A DNA stretch of 64,000 nt from Polydactylus sextarius. Taxonomy: Eukaryota > Chordata > Actinopteri > Polynemidae. The notes under the pieces are model-generated. The model had not been told where the DNA came from. It worked only from the letters and a program-made list of their open reading frames with translations, and made no database searches. The position numbers and the translations under genes are program-made. Shown here piece by piece: positions 1-11,800 of the stretch (the stretch's first letter is position 1; every line of letters begins with the position of its first letter). Location of the stretch: the NCBI GenBank assembly GCA_016801845.1, contig CM028912.1, forward strand, positions 24,530,186 through 24,594,185, written 5' to 3'.

Positions 1-32
1 TCCCCACACATGTCCTGGCCAATTCCATTGTG
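1..32 (-). CDS. nek5: nek5 activation-loop exon (partial)
   Basis: This 32-nt exon fragment is too short to appear as an open frame. The acceptor AG is at 34-33. The first base completes an Asn codon left open by the exon at 651-721. The following codons read TMELARTCVG, the conserved T-loop of NEK1/NEK5-type kinases. The exon continues beyond the left edge of the window. Confidence 0.8.
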
Positions 33-597
33 CTGTGCGACAGTTCACACTCAGTCACAACTCCAAGTAAAGTAAATAAACTGTAAACATGTATTTGTGT
101 GCGATGTTGTCATACCCACCATTTACATGACTATTTTACGCTTTTAATGTGGATTCACTGATGAGAAGAAATTTAAAAAAAAATAAAAATTTCACTTCTA
201 ACTTTGTTTAGTATGGTCGGCCATGTCTTGTTCATCTCTTGTTCATTTATTTATCAGACAAAATGAAAGTCAGGTTTGAGTTAAATAAACCAAAGTTCAC
301 AATTTACTCTACTATTTATTATTATTATTTTATCTTTTATTCATTTTTCTGCATTTTTGTTTCCTGCCACCTCCAGTGGTCAATAAACATGTATTTGTTA
401 TGAAAAACTAAAAACACATGCATTTATTTTTTATTTGGCATATAGAACAACTGCAATAATAATGAATGACTGGCAGTGTGTTTTTCAAGTTGAACAAGCG
501 TTTGTGTTTACATGTTAGTGGAATGATAATGACTTGTTTGGAGAGTTTCCATGTGATAAAGATCATGCTCAGAAATAAACAGCTGCACTGTCACTGC

Positions 598-629
<32 letters not shown>

Positions 630-791
630 TTGAAGATGATACTGACTCACTTATTCAACATTCTTGCGATTCCAAAGTCCCCCAGCTTCGCTTTCATCCC
701 CCTGTCAGTTAGGAAGATATTCTAGACAGCAGGGAGAAAGCAGGAATGAAGCACGTTTGTGTTTCACCAGGAAAACAGTGACTGAACATGT

Positions 792-827
<36 letters not shown>

Positions 828-2319
828 CAGATATGACTGATGACAGATAGTGATGTCTGTGGACAGAGCCTGTGGTCAGTTATTCTGGGAGTTGGCACAC
901 AGAGAGGTCTTTGTTTGGGATGAAGCTGCTGCCACACAATCCACTAAACTCTGTCATGATAATGCTCTCATTATTTAAAAAGCACAACCTCAAGAGTCTT
1001 CAACCTCCAATATCAGCCTCCAATAACCAATATCCAATTATTCAATTGGATATTGTTATATATGGATGTGGATATTGTGTACAATATTGTATAAGTTCAA
1101 CTGAGCAGAATCATGCACAGTCAGGGGAGGGTGTGTTTGTGTGTGTTTGTGTGTGTGTGTATACGTGTTTTAACATCAAATGCCAGCTTCAGTGGCCTGT
1201 TTTCACACTGGGATCACAACACCAAACACTCCAGCAGCACATGGCATGGATGGATGGACTGATGTGTGCTAAATGAACTGATATATGTATGAGTGTGATG
1301 CAGAAGATACCTGAGCTTTAATGTCTCTGTGGAGGATCTTCCTGTCGTGGATGTGTTTGAGACCCAAACAGATCTGAATGAACCAGGCCACAATCTGAGG
1401 AACACACAGTGTCATATGTACTCATCATGAAGTCATTAGGGTTTTCCATCCATCCATTACACAACCAATCTTTTCTGAGTTTGGACTGTGTGAGGAACAT
1501 CCACAGAAAACACAGAAAAAAGGCTCCCAAAATATTTCTCGCTGCACCATCATCATCATCATCATTATTTTTGTGTGTATACACCTGCTCCTCAGTGAAG
1601 GGGACTCCTCTCTGCTGGTTGATTTTCTTCATCAGATCTCCTCCGTCACAGTACTCCATCACTATATACAGGCTGCCCCTCTCTGGAATAAACAGAAAAT
1701 AACATCACACAAACACTCTCTCACACACACACACACTGATGTGGAAATGATGATGTGGGAATGCACTCACCTTGAAAGGACGCCATGAAGGAGACGATGT
1801 TTGGGTGTTTCATTTTTGACAGCAGCAACACTTCTTTTGTGGATGCTTCTTTGTCCTTTGCTGACATCTGAGCAGTAAACATGTTTACAAACACACTCAG
1901 ATAGTGTGACCCAACAAAACCTGGGAAATGTTTTTCTGTAATTTAGTTTGCCATTTCAGTTTAAACTGTTTTACTTTTAATTCCTCTAAAATTATATCCT
2001 CTCATACTGGCTTATATGATAAATTAACTTTATCAACTGGCTTATTTTAGGGTGTTCCATTAAAAGAAGAAAAAGAAGGAACACAGGAAGAAAAACAGGG
2101 ATATTTTAAAGCCCAGCAGGTTTTTAATAGCATACCTGATAAATAAACCGGTAAAACAAAGCAACAACAAAGACGTGTTCATGCATCACATCATTACCTT
2201 TCTGAGGTCAATCTGTTTGACCACACATTGTCTGTCTCCGCCTTTGTCTCTGACCAGGAAGGCTTTCCCAAACGCACCCTCTCCAATCTGACGGATGACC
2301 TCATAGTTGTTCATAACAC
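1..2319 (-). CDS. nek5: NIMA-related kinase, NEK5-like (5' part of gene)
   Basis: Six coding exons of a Ser/Thr kinase, read on the minus strand: 2198-2319 (ATG at 2314), 1771-1867, 1585-1682, 1311-1394, 651-721 and 1-32 (cut by the window edge). All junctions are GT-AG and the phases join into one frame of about 166 codons. Visible kinase landmarks are the glycine loop GEGAFG (residues 11-16), the VVK lysine K33, MEYCDGGDLM in the hinge region, HRDIKAQN with catalytic D128, DFG at 147-149, and the start of the T-loop, ELARTCVG. NEK1 and NEK5 are close paralogues. MSAKDKEASTKEV and DLMKKINQQRGV look more like NEK5, and the neighbouring itm2b agrees, because human ITM2B and NEK5 share 13q14. 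NEK1 remains possible because the C-terminal part lies outside the window. The family acts at centrosomes and cilia. Confidence 0.8.
602..629 (+). repeat. (TG)n microsatellite
   Basis: A pure TG tract next to the nek5 DFG exon (ends at 651), within the intron just 3' of its donor. A second TG tract lies in the next intron upstream, at 794-824. Confidence 0.95.
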
Positions 2320-3130
2320 CTGCAGAACAACAGAGAGAGTTTGTTCTGTGTGTTTTCAAACACACGCGACACACATTAGACTTGTTCTCATGTGTTCGCT
2401 ATTCAATTCACAGTGAAAGAAAAAGAGAAGCAGAGTTCTTACATTTGAGAGCCTTAAAACATTCGCTATTTTTTCTTTAAAATAAGTGAATTAATTGATC
2501 AGTTATGAGAAAATTGTAGATATCAGATTTAAAAAAAAATAAAAAAAAAAAAATAAAAATAAAAATGTAGGCTAAATGAAATGTAAGTCTAATGTTTCGG
2601 CAGTATTGTACTGTTTACTGCTCCACAACTTTTCTTTTAAATACTTCTATTTCAAACACCCTCTTCCTATATTTTGAGCCCCGTGTGTGGAAATGACAGC
2701 AATACTGATCTGAACTATGTAAAATTGTTACTTAAAAATTATGCTTACTTAAATTCGGACGGTGACAGAAGGAGGAAGAAGCTCGTCGTCATGGAGACGG
2801 AAACACAAGAGGCTAGTTTCTGTTAGCATGCTAACAGAAGTTCATTGACATTAACACTAATTTCCCTGATTGTCCCTGACATAAAAGTGTCGGCTCACCT
2901 TCCACACAGTTGTCCGCTTCTTAGAGCACAAGTCAAACCACGAAACGAAGTAGCGGCGAAGATATAAAGTCCCACAGCTGTCTGGAAAGGGGCCATTAAA
3001 AAAAGACGTTTGTTAACGACGGCAAGCGCAAAGGGAACCTGCAAAGGCTGCTGGGAGACGTTGTCTAAATCATTTTCAGGGGATGAACTGAGCTCAGCCG
3101 CACTGTTAACACACCTGAAATACCTAAAAG
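2320..3130 (-). promoter_or_regulatory. nek5: nek5 5' region: first non-coding exon and probable promoter
   Basis: The coding start exon has an acceptor immediately upstream of its short leader (CTGCAG then GTGTTATG), so a 5' non-coding exon must lie further upstream. A good donor (GGAAG|gtgagc on the minus strand) at 2899/2898 is the likely end of that exon. The transcription start would then fall at roughly 2.95-3.1 kb. Intron 1 (2320-2898) contains two X-box-like motifs described in the findings. The exact start site is not visible. Confidence 0.45.
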
Positions 3131-5074
3131 TCACACTAGAGTAGAATTACAGATTCCCTACCCTACTAGGCTTAGAGTATCTAGTATTAACTGTACTGTA
3201 ATAAATAGTGAAATGTATAAATTCACGCACAAGTAGCCACAGGTAGAGAAAACACCACATTTACTTTCATCATTTCAACATTTTATGTTTTTTCTAATGA
3301 CACTGTGCATTGAACAAGTATGCAGTTAAGTTGAAAAAATTTAAAAAGTACACACACACACAAAAACTGGAAGAGATTTTCAGCGCATATGCGACAGGTA
3401 AAAGACTATAAAAGGTAAAAGACTAAATACATATTCTCCTATAAAACTTCACAATATAAAAATATCACTGCCACATAGCCATTCAAAGCAGTGTTAATAA
3501 TAGTAGTAATACAAATCTGAACTATGTTAAGTTCACACAATCGCAAAAAATGAAATTTAAATAAATCAAAATGATTGGCTGCACATAAACTAAAGAAAAA
3601 AAAAAGGTAAATATTGCTTTTAAAGCTGTGATTATCATTGGCAATGGTTGTGTGTGTTTGTAGTGGAGTAGAATTAAAACAATTTAACTACATTACAATA
3701 ACCTCAAGACTGCATTTAAGTTCTTAAATAAATATAAATACACTTGAAATCTCTGCTGAGTTGCTAGTATCATCTGTCATCTGCGGAGTCATTTGGATGT
3801 GGGGCAGTGTGAAGGCCCAGCCGAGCCCACAGTGTCAGAGCAGTGATGCCACTGACACATTCATCAGTGAGATGTCAGCGTGGACCATGAAGGACTGTGG
3901 TGGTCTCTCACCTGTCTGCTCTGTAACCAGAGACACAGAGAGGATTCAATTTCAAATCTTGGTGGTGAAGAAGAGGTTTGATGCTTTCCTCACTCTCACA
4001 AGTCATGTTGCTGTCATCACATTTTAGACATCAAACCCCTCACTGACATGTCAGACACACTTCCCCAGGCACCCGTGTGTGTGTGTGATGTAATTATAAT
4101 GTAATCTTCTAAATATCACACAGACAGGTCCAGCTGCTCCACCAGAGGGCTGGCGTTGCCTGTCCAGGTGCTGGGTGTGGTTTTCACCTGCTGCTTCACG
4201 TCTGTCAGGTGGAGGTGATGGGCTGAGCTTAAACCCCAGTTTTAGTTCAAACATGTTCATCATTAAGCTGTGGAAAGAAGCAGCTTAACTGTTCCCCCTG
4301 CTTCCAGTCAATGTGCTAAGCTGTGTGGACCAGTCCTGTAGTTGTATTATTTTTATAGTATGGTGGTTTCTGTGGTTACCATGGAAACTGTACTATATAT
4401 TCAGGCTCTTTATTCTATAAAGACAGCAGCTGTTATTAAAGCAGTTATTGAATGGTTCATTTTGAACTGGCATCTAGTGCAGGAGTCCTGACCTTGGCCT
4501 TCCAGGTGGCCCAGTTTCCCATGATCCTCTTTGTTGTCTGTGTGATTAGTGTTTTAATCAAGAGCAAATTTCCACTGTGATCGGATGACAGTGAGGCCGA
4601 GATACTGCTGAGACAGCTGATACCAGGCCAGTCCCGATGACAGCAGATGTGTACCCGAGTAACTCATTTTCCCTGCAGTTGATTTCACATTTATGAACAT
4701 CACAAACAAAATCAGCAACAGGATAAAATGCTGTTGCTTTTCTGTCTGTTTTCATATTGACACCAGTGTGTTTCTGCTTCATTTAAATTCATTTCTTTTT
4801 TTTTATGTGAATTTACCAGCTTGTTCTGCCATTCCTGGCAACCACTCCTATTGAATTTGAAATGATTCCCCTCAAGCTACTGGTGAGATGTTCCATTAAC
4901 AGCAGGGCAGAACCAGACTGTCAAACTCCAGGAAGGTGGAGACAAAGGTTCAGTTCTGTAAGTTTAAAAGTACAAATATCACATATTTGCTAATGTGATA
5001 GATGGTGGTTCACACTGACAGGGAGGGGTCAGACTGGTGGGGGATAAAAACAAGACAAAACCATCAACATGCCA
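3131..5074. other. Intergenic, nek5 to itm2b
   Basis: This is AT-rich non-coding DNA between the upstream side of nek5 and the 3' end of itm2b. I see no exon with splice signals and a recognisable protein. The open frames at 3761-4027, 4051-4263 and 4558-4782 are not supported by any motif. Confidence 0.6.
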
Positions 5075-5792
5075 GCAGTCTTTTCTGTTTTGTTTATTGT
5101 GTTGGTCTGGTCAAATCTTTAAAGAGATTATATACACAAATTAGTACAACAAGAAGAGTTATCTAAAAAAAAATTACACATTCAAAAATAAGATAGACAA
5201 CCCTTATGAAAAAGGATATTAACACAAGTGTGTGTTTCCTGTGAATTCTCTGTTTGTTTTCTCACTCAGCAATGTCTTTCTATTTTAAAGCTAAACAAGA
5301 GAGACACACACATTATCCACACTCTTATTTTAAGACCATTTTCCAGTTAAGAAAAACAGATGCAGTGTATTAATAGCTACAGCAGACAAGATACAAAAAC
5401 AAGTCTCCCTGGACTGATCCGTTTAAAAACCCCGGATGAGTGGTACAAAAGTTGCCCTTTGTGTTTAGACTAAGACAAACTGTAAATTTACCCAAATCTG
5501 TTAAAACATATATGTTCATGCTATCGTTGCAATTACTTTGATTAAAATAATTTACTATTTTTTATACTCAGCTCTTAGCTAGAAGAAGACCCCCTGCACA
5601 GAAAGTGGAAAAATACACAACTCTTCACCTTTTCATGTCACAATCACTGAATATTCACCACAGCTTCACATTTCACTCCTCGCACTCACTCAACTACCTG
5701 AAGTAAAGGACAGAGAAACAAATAAAGACAGGTGAGGATTAAAAACACAATCTCACTGCACGCCAGTGACGCCGGCTGAGAGATGAGGTGTC
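5075..5792 (-). other. itm2b: itm2b 3' UTR
   Basis: The AT-rich stretch following the itm2b stop codon carries a candidate AATAAA polyadenylation signal on the minus strand at 5093-5098 (tttatt on plus). The mRNA end is therefore placed near 5075. The signal choice is inferred, not proven. Confidence 0.5.
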
Positions 5793-5881
5793 TTAATAGT
5801 CGCAGATCAGAGTCTCCACCGCAAAAGAGTTCTCGAAGTGACGGATTTTGTGGCAGTTAAGAGCCTCACGCTTCTGCATGC
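5793..5881 (-). CDS. itm2b: itm2b last exon: furin site and BRI peptide
   Basis: The exon starts after TTACAG. Its first two bases complete a Gly codon split by the intron. It encodes MQKR, the furin cleavage motif, then a 24-residue peptide beginning EALNC and ending VETLICDY. The two cysteines (C242 and C259) that form the hairpin disulfide of mammalian Bri23 are both present. The mammalian peptide, from memory, has 23 residues ending in Cys-Ser. Confidence 0.9.
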
Positions 5882-8800
5882 CTGTAAGACAACACAGAGT
5901 TACACATTACAACGATAACAGTGTCCTTCAGGTACCAACACTATTTGATCAGGATCTGACTCAGGATCAAACAGGTTAACTCTGAAACCTGTTGTCAGTC
6001 ACTATACTCAGCAGCAGACCTTCTTTACCTTCACTGTAAACCAACCATTCAGAGCCCAGCTCATTTAAATATTCATGATCTTAGTGAGTAGGAGGGAAAA
6101 CCAGTTGTTTCTTTGTAGAGGTATTTTATGAGGCCGCATTAGGTCGTACAGGATCCTGGGCCTTTTTCAGCTTAACCAGTATTACATAGGCTATTTAGAG
6201 ACATCAGAGGACAGTTTACAGTATTAAAAAATATCCATTCTATAAGTGCTTGAAAAATATTTAATTAAGACCAGCCACAACCACTCTGATGATCACGCCA
6301 GTGTGACCAAATCATATGACTAGTTCATGACATCATAGCATAAAAACAAAGTCACACAGGGTTTTGCCATCAACGTCCTCCAAAAGTGCTGGTTTGAAAC
6401 CTGTTTTCATATAAAGAAACTGAAAAACTGTCTGTATCTTCTGACACTTCTACAGACTGAATACACCAGGCTGATGGAAAAGAAACCAAGAGGAGGGAGA
6501 GGTGAAGACAGTAAGTGACTGAGTGGTCCTGCTCTGCATTTCCTTGATCTAACACTCCTGATTCAAATGGATGGCTCATCTCATCAGGATCCCATCCCTT
6601 TGAACCAATGTTGGAGCTTGTGTCTCCCAGGACCTGGACTGAGAAACACTGATTTTACAGCATTATAACTGTCTGTATATAACTGAGTATGTGAGCGTGT
6701 GTGTTTATACAAAGAATATATTTCCTTATATAAACATAATTCTGCATGTGTTGGCACTGTGTATAGACACACACCAACTGTGCATATTGCTTGAATACTA
6801 TAGAATGTCTTTTTACATTATCTTACTGTCTTCTTGGTGTACAGAGATGACGAGCTGGGACCATCATATAAATACACCTTTATGCAGAGCCAATTATTTA
6901 GTCAGATACTGGTTACTCCAGACCACCCAACCAAGAACTAGTCAATCAGTGATCTTCAGATGAGCTGGTTGGTGCTATGTTTTTTTTTTACAGAGCCAGG
7001 CTAATGGTTTCCCTCTGTTTCCAGTCTTAATGTTAAGCTACGATAAGCTAAGCTAAACGTCTCCAGATTGCAGGAGATGACACCAAGTAAAGTATATCTT
7101 AGTAAACCTTATCACTTACCAACTGGGAACGAGTCTGTATCATGGCAATAACTTCACTAGCTAGGTAGAATTTCTTTCTTTCTGAAGCAGCCATCATCTT
7201 GAAAAGCTAATAAAATCACCCAAGTCACACTCTTGGCAGTCCATTATACTACAGGGGCAGGATCACATGATCTGTTCAACTGAGGATGTAGGTGATTTTA
7301 CCAGAGGTAGCAGCAAAATGACTATAATGACTTTGGCCATTATTTCAAGAAGGTAATGATTAATGTTTGTGAAAGACATGAACAATGTAATGCTCCTACC
7401 CAGAATCCTGTCTCTGCGCTGCAGCTTGAAGGTTTCTTTGCCGCGGCACAGATTGTAGATGAAGTAGCCGAGCTGATCGACGTGCTCCAGGCGCTCGGTC
7501 ACCACCATCTCCTCATGGACCAGGTACGACTGGGGCAGGTAGGTGCCGGCCTGGTACAGGGAGCAACACGGCACAAACATGTCTCAGAAAATATAGCAAT
7601 TTAAAGGAAAGAGCATAATGACAAATGAAGCAATGTCGTTGTTGTTTTTCTCTTTATATATCATTTTAGAGGCAGACTCTGGTTTCTCCTGTTCTGATTC
7701 ATCAGATGATAATAACCTTTATGGAAATTATTTTAAACTAAACCGTAGCGCAGACTGTTTTGTTACAAAGGATTTTAATCTTTGGCTGTGATTTTTGTCT
7801 TCCATTACCTTGACATTGACAAGAAGCTCCAGTAAGTCTCGGGGGGGCATGACGATGGATGTGTTGAGTGGGATGACGTAGCACTTGTTCAGACTTAGGT
7901 CCAGGTAGGCAGTCAACCTCTGAAACAGAAGGCAAACACATTTTATGAGGGTGAGAAAACAACTGGAACTTGCATAAAGCGCACACTGTTTTTATCACAG
8001 CACACATCACCGGCTGTGTCTCACCCGCTGGAAGTCATGGACGATGTCTGCAGGGTCTCCGTCGTCGAACTCGGGCACCGGTACGTTGATGAGTTCCACC
8101 TGCTCGCGCTCCAGGACCCGGATCCTCTCCTCCAGCTGCCGCAACTGGAACTGGTTTGGCAGCTCTACCTCAACCTACAAAACCAGTTGAATCCAGAGGT
8201 GGCTCAGTCAGCCAGAAAGCCATCGTGGCTGAAGGTTTGATCCACTTTGAGACAACCAGTCAGTTCTCGTCAAGGCTGACAGGCCCGTCGGGACCTGGGG
8301 CTGCTTGAATTACTGTTGTGCTAAAAACACCTGCTACTGCTGCGGTAACCATGGTCACTTCATCAACCAACAATTAAATGAAGAATCAAACTGTCGACAT
8401 CCAGTGTGGATGAAGCACGTCAGAGGATGTGACAGGTCGTCACCACCGCTGCTCAGTCTGAGCACTGGCTGCGTGTTTGTTTTGTACAGATATAAAAACG
8501 CAATGAACAGACAGAGTCTAGACTTTTCTTTGAAGGAAAGGTGCTGCTGCCATGTTACGACCAGCTGAGGTCAGTCAGTGAATCAATAACTTGGGTTGAT
8601 CAGTATGTGAATCAGTGTGCAATAACTAATGTGCTGCAGTTCACAGCTGAGCACCTGAACGTGCTGCGTGTGAATGTGGTGTCATACCTCCTCTTCCTCC
8701 CGGATCATGAAGTCTTCCTCATGGTAGTTCAGACCGCACACAAACACTTGACCCTCCTGTGTTATTAAAACAAGGGATGTTATGATGACACAGTTAATGG

Positions 8801-11800
8801 AGCTGACAGACTTTAAAACTCTTTTTTTAAGCTTTACTTTTAGTTTTAATGTACAAGTTAAGATTCAGTGTTACAAACGTTCTAATTGTGAATGACCATC
8901 AGATACTCTTTAAATGACCAGAGGATCCTCATCCTCTGTGATGTTTTTTTTCTACACAAATAAAACTGAAGGAACTGGACAATCTGCTTTCCAAGCTGCA
9001 GTGCAGCAGTGCTGTGTAAATGTTCAGAACTTCATCCTTCAACATGTTAGAAAGTCCTTCACTCAGTTGGATAACTGAACCCTGCCCTCAGTGTGGAGCA
9101 GTATCACAGAACGCCCAGCGTTCGCCACATGTCCAGCGGGTTTCCCGCTCATAGAGAACAATGAGGGGGTCTAATGTGGTCATTGCACAGGGATTTCAGT
9201 TGAAGAAATTAATTATTATTATCATTAAATATGGACAATAAGAATGATACTTTTCTGTTGTAGGTGGGTATGTGGTTATGGTATTCATTACAAATGAAAT
9301 ATTTGAGTTGATATTTAATATTTGATATCATGAGCATCATTTTAATTATTGTATAATATATAATATAATTCAGGGTTCAAAGTGTGCACATTTACCAACT
9401 AAAAGTGAACTAGTGAAACTGTTTGCACTGATTTCTTTGTGTAGCGATAGCAGTCTCCTTACGCATTCTACTAAAAAGAGGCAGAGCTGCCTCGTGCAGA
9501 AAAACAACAGTAACGGTTTACCTGTCACAACCTGTCAGCTCCTGTCAGTTCACATTTTCACCTGTGATAAGTGATTTACATACCGTGCCTTTTTTCCATC
9601 CCTGTTGCTTTATTTATTTATTTTTGGCTACAAGTCAACACAGACTAATCCATTAGTCCTGTAACAAAGCCTCCCTCTGGCCTGTCTTTGTTATTACTAT
9701 CCGTAATTTACCTCATTGCTCACCTCCAAGATGTAGTAGCGGTACAGGTAGGCTCCTCCCACCACCACACCAGACAACATGAGGGCCAGACCCAGGCACA
9801 TACACCAGCACCAGGCCCTGGACTGGTGACGCACAGGCAGAGCCGCCTCTGCATCCTGCAGGAGAGACAAAGAAGAAGATGGTAGCTGATCAGACATGAC
9901 AAGATCTCTTTCCATCATATTTACTGACTCACTGACGTATAAGGACGTTACTCAACCAGATAGTTCAAATGAACAAATTTAACAGATCAGTAAGAAACTG
10001 TTTGTTGTTATTACTGATCACATGCTGTTGATATCTGCCTGACCGTTTAAACAGAGCTGTTATCTGTTCATCAGTTGCTATATGACATCATTTTAATTTG
10101 ATCAGTGGCTGTTCTCCAGCTAGCCGCTGCTCGTCCCGTCTGCTGCAGCTCCACGTCTCGTCCTGCAGGTGGAGACAGCAGTTGTGGTTCTGATCAGGTG
10201 GAGAACTGGGACCAAGCTCACTGAGACTGAGACCAGAACCAGGACTCCAGTCTCCAGCTGCAGTTAGCAGGCTAGCTGTTTAACAGCTAACAACAGGCTG
10301 GTTAACAGAGACTGAACGTTTTATCCTGCTGTCAAAATATAAAGTTTATTAATAAATGATGTGGGATCAGATCAGACTGACTGAGACCTGATCAGGGTTT
10401 TAGGAGCAGCACAGGGTTTTCCAGTCAGAAAGTTTTTGTTTCTGTGTTTTTTAAAGTGCTCAACAGATTTCTGATGATGTCACTGTACTGCGTGTTCAGG
10501 GGAATTTGAGACTGAGCTGTAAAGGAGCGACTGTGTGTTAAATTCAGAAGCTCAGAGGAAACTGAGGCTTTAAGGCTGGTGGACTGTGGCCAGGAGGATT
10601 TTTATAAACCTGGCTTCTGTCAGCACAAGTCTCGACGCGTCTCCTGCTTTTATCTACTCCTGCTAAAAACCAGACTAGGAGAAACCCCGTCTGAGGTCAA
10701 CATGAAAGTAAACAACCAGGAATCATTAACAAGCGTCTCTGAAGCTGTTTCTCTGTGGTTTCCATGAACCACCACCACATTTTAAACTCTGAAAAAAGAA
10801 CCTGTGGTTTCACCAAAAACTCTGACAAAAGTGTTTCACTATTTATCTTCAACTCACACATTTCTGCAGTTTGCTTCAGCAGCAGTGTTTTACAGGTTTG
10901 TGTTGAGGATTAATCACTGTATCCTCAATGTAGCTGAGGTGATGTCAGTGATACAGAGCTGAGTAACAATGACTAATAATAATCAGTATCTGGGTGAAAA
11001 ACTGTCTTCTGGTGCCAAATTATAAAACCTAAGGGGTAAATCTCATTAACGGCAGTGAACAAGTCTGAACATCCGTGAGTGAGAGTAAAACACTAAATTA
11101 CAATGAGACTTATTCACTCACTTCTGATGCGTATAATCATTAGCAGTATTCATGTGTCCGAGCACCCTGAATATGAGGTGAGTGACCTATTTACATAACA
11201 TCACTGCCACAGCTTTGTTGAATCAGAGAAAGCTTTCAGGTGGTCAGGTGAGGTTTTATATAGACACACAGATATACCCATAATAAGATTTCCATACTTT
11301 GGAATTTAAAGCCTGTATTAACTTTCACTTAGTAATATCATTTCCCCTTTCTCTTTCTTAAAAAAAAAAAAAAAAAAAATCAGGACCTCTGTAAAGAGGG
11401 TATGTCAAATTATGGAGATAAACAGCCAATGAACACTAACATTTTAAATGAAGACACCAAGACCAAAAAAGAAATATTAAAATAGAGTCAAATAGAATAT
11501 TGTACTGGTTGGAACTGAAGGTTTTTTGTGTCGTCAGTGGTTTTCATTATCAGTCAGTGTCATAATAATGAAACTGACTGTCAGCAATTTCTAACCGTCA
11601 CCTTGACTTACGGACAAAACCAACCCCCTGATGTTCCCTCTCCTGTAAGGCCCGACTTGCCAAGCAAAGAGGGACGTTAAGCAAAGAGGTTGAGTTGGAC
11701 AACTGAGGAAGTCAAGGTTTTGAAGCCATTACAAAAAAAGAGCAGTGCTGACATTGTGTCAGATGTTGTGTTTGATGGAGACAAACAGAAGTGGACATTT

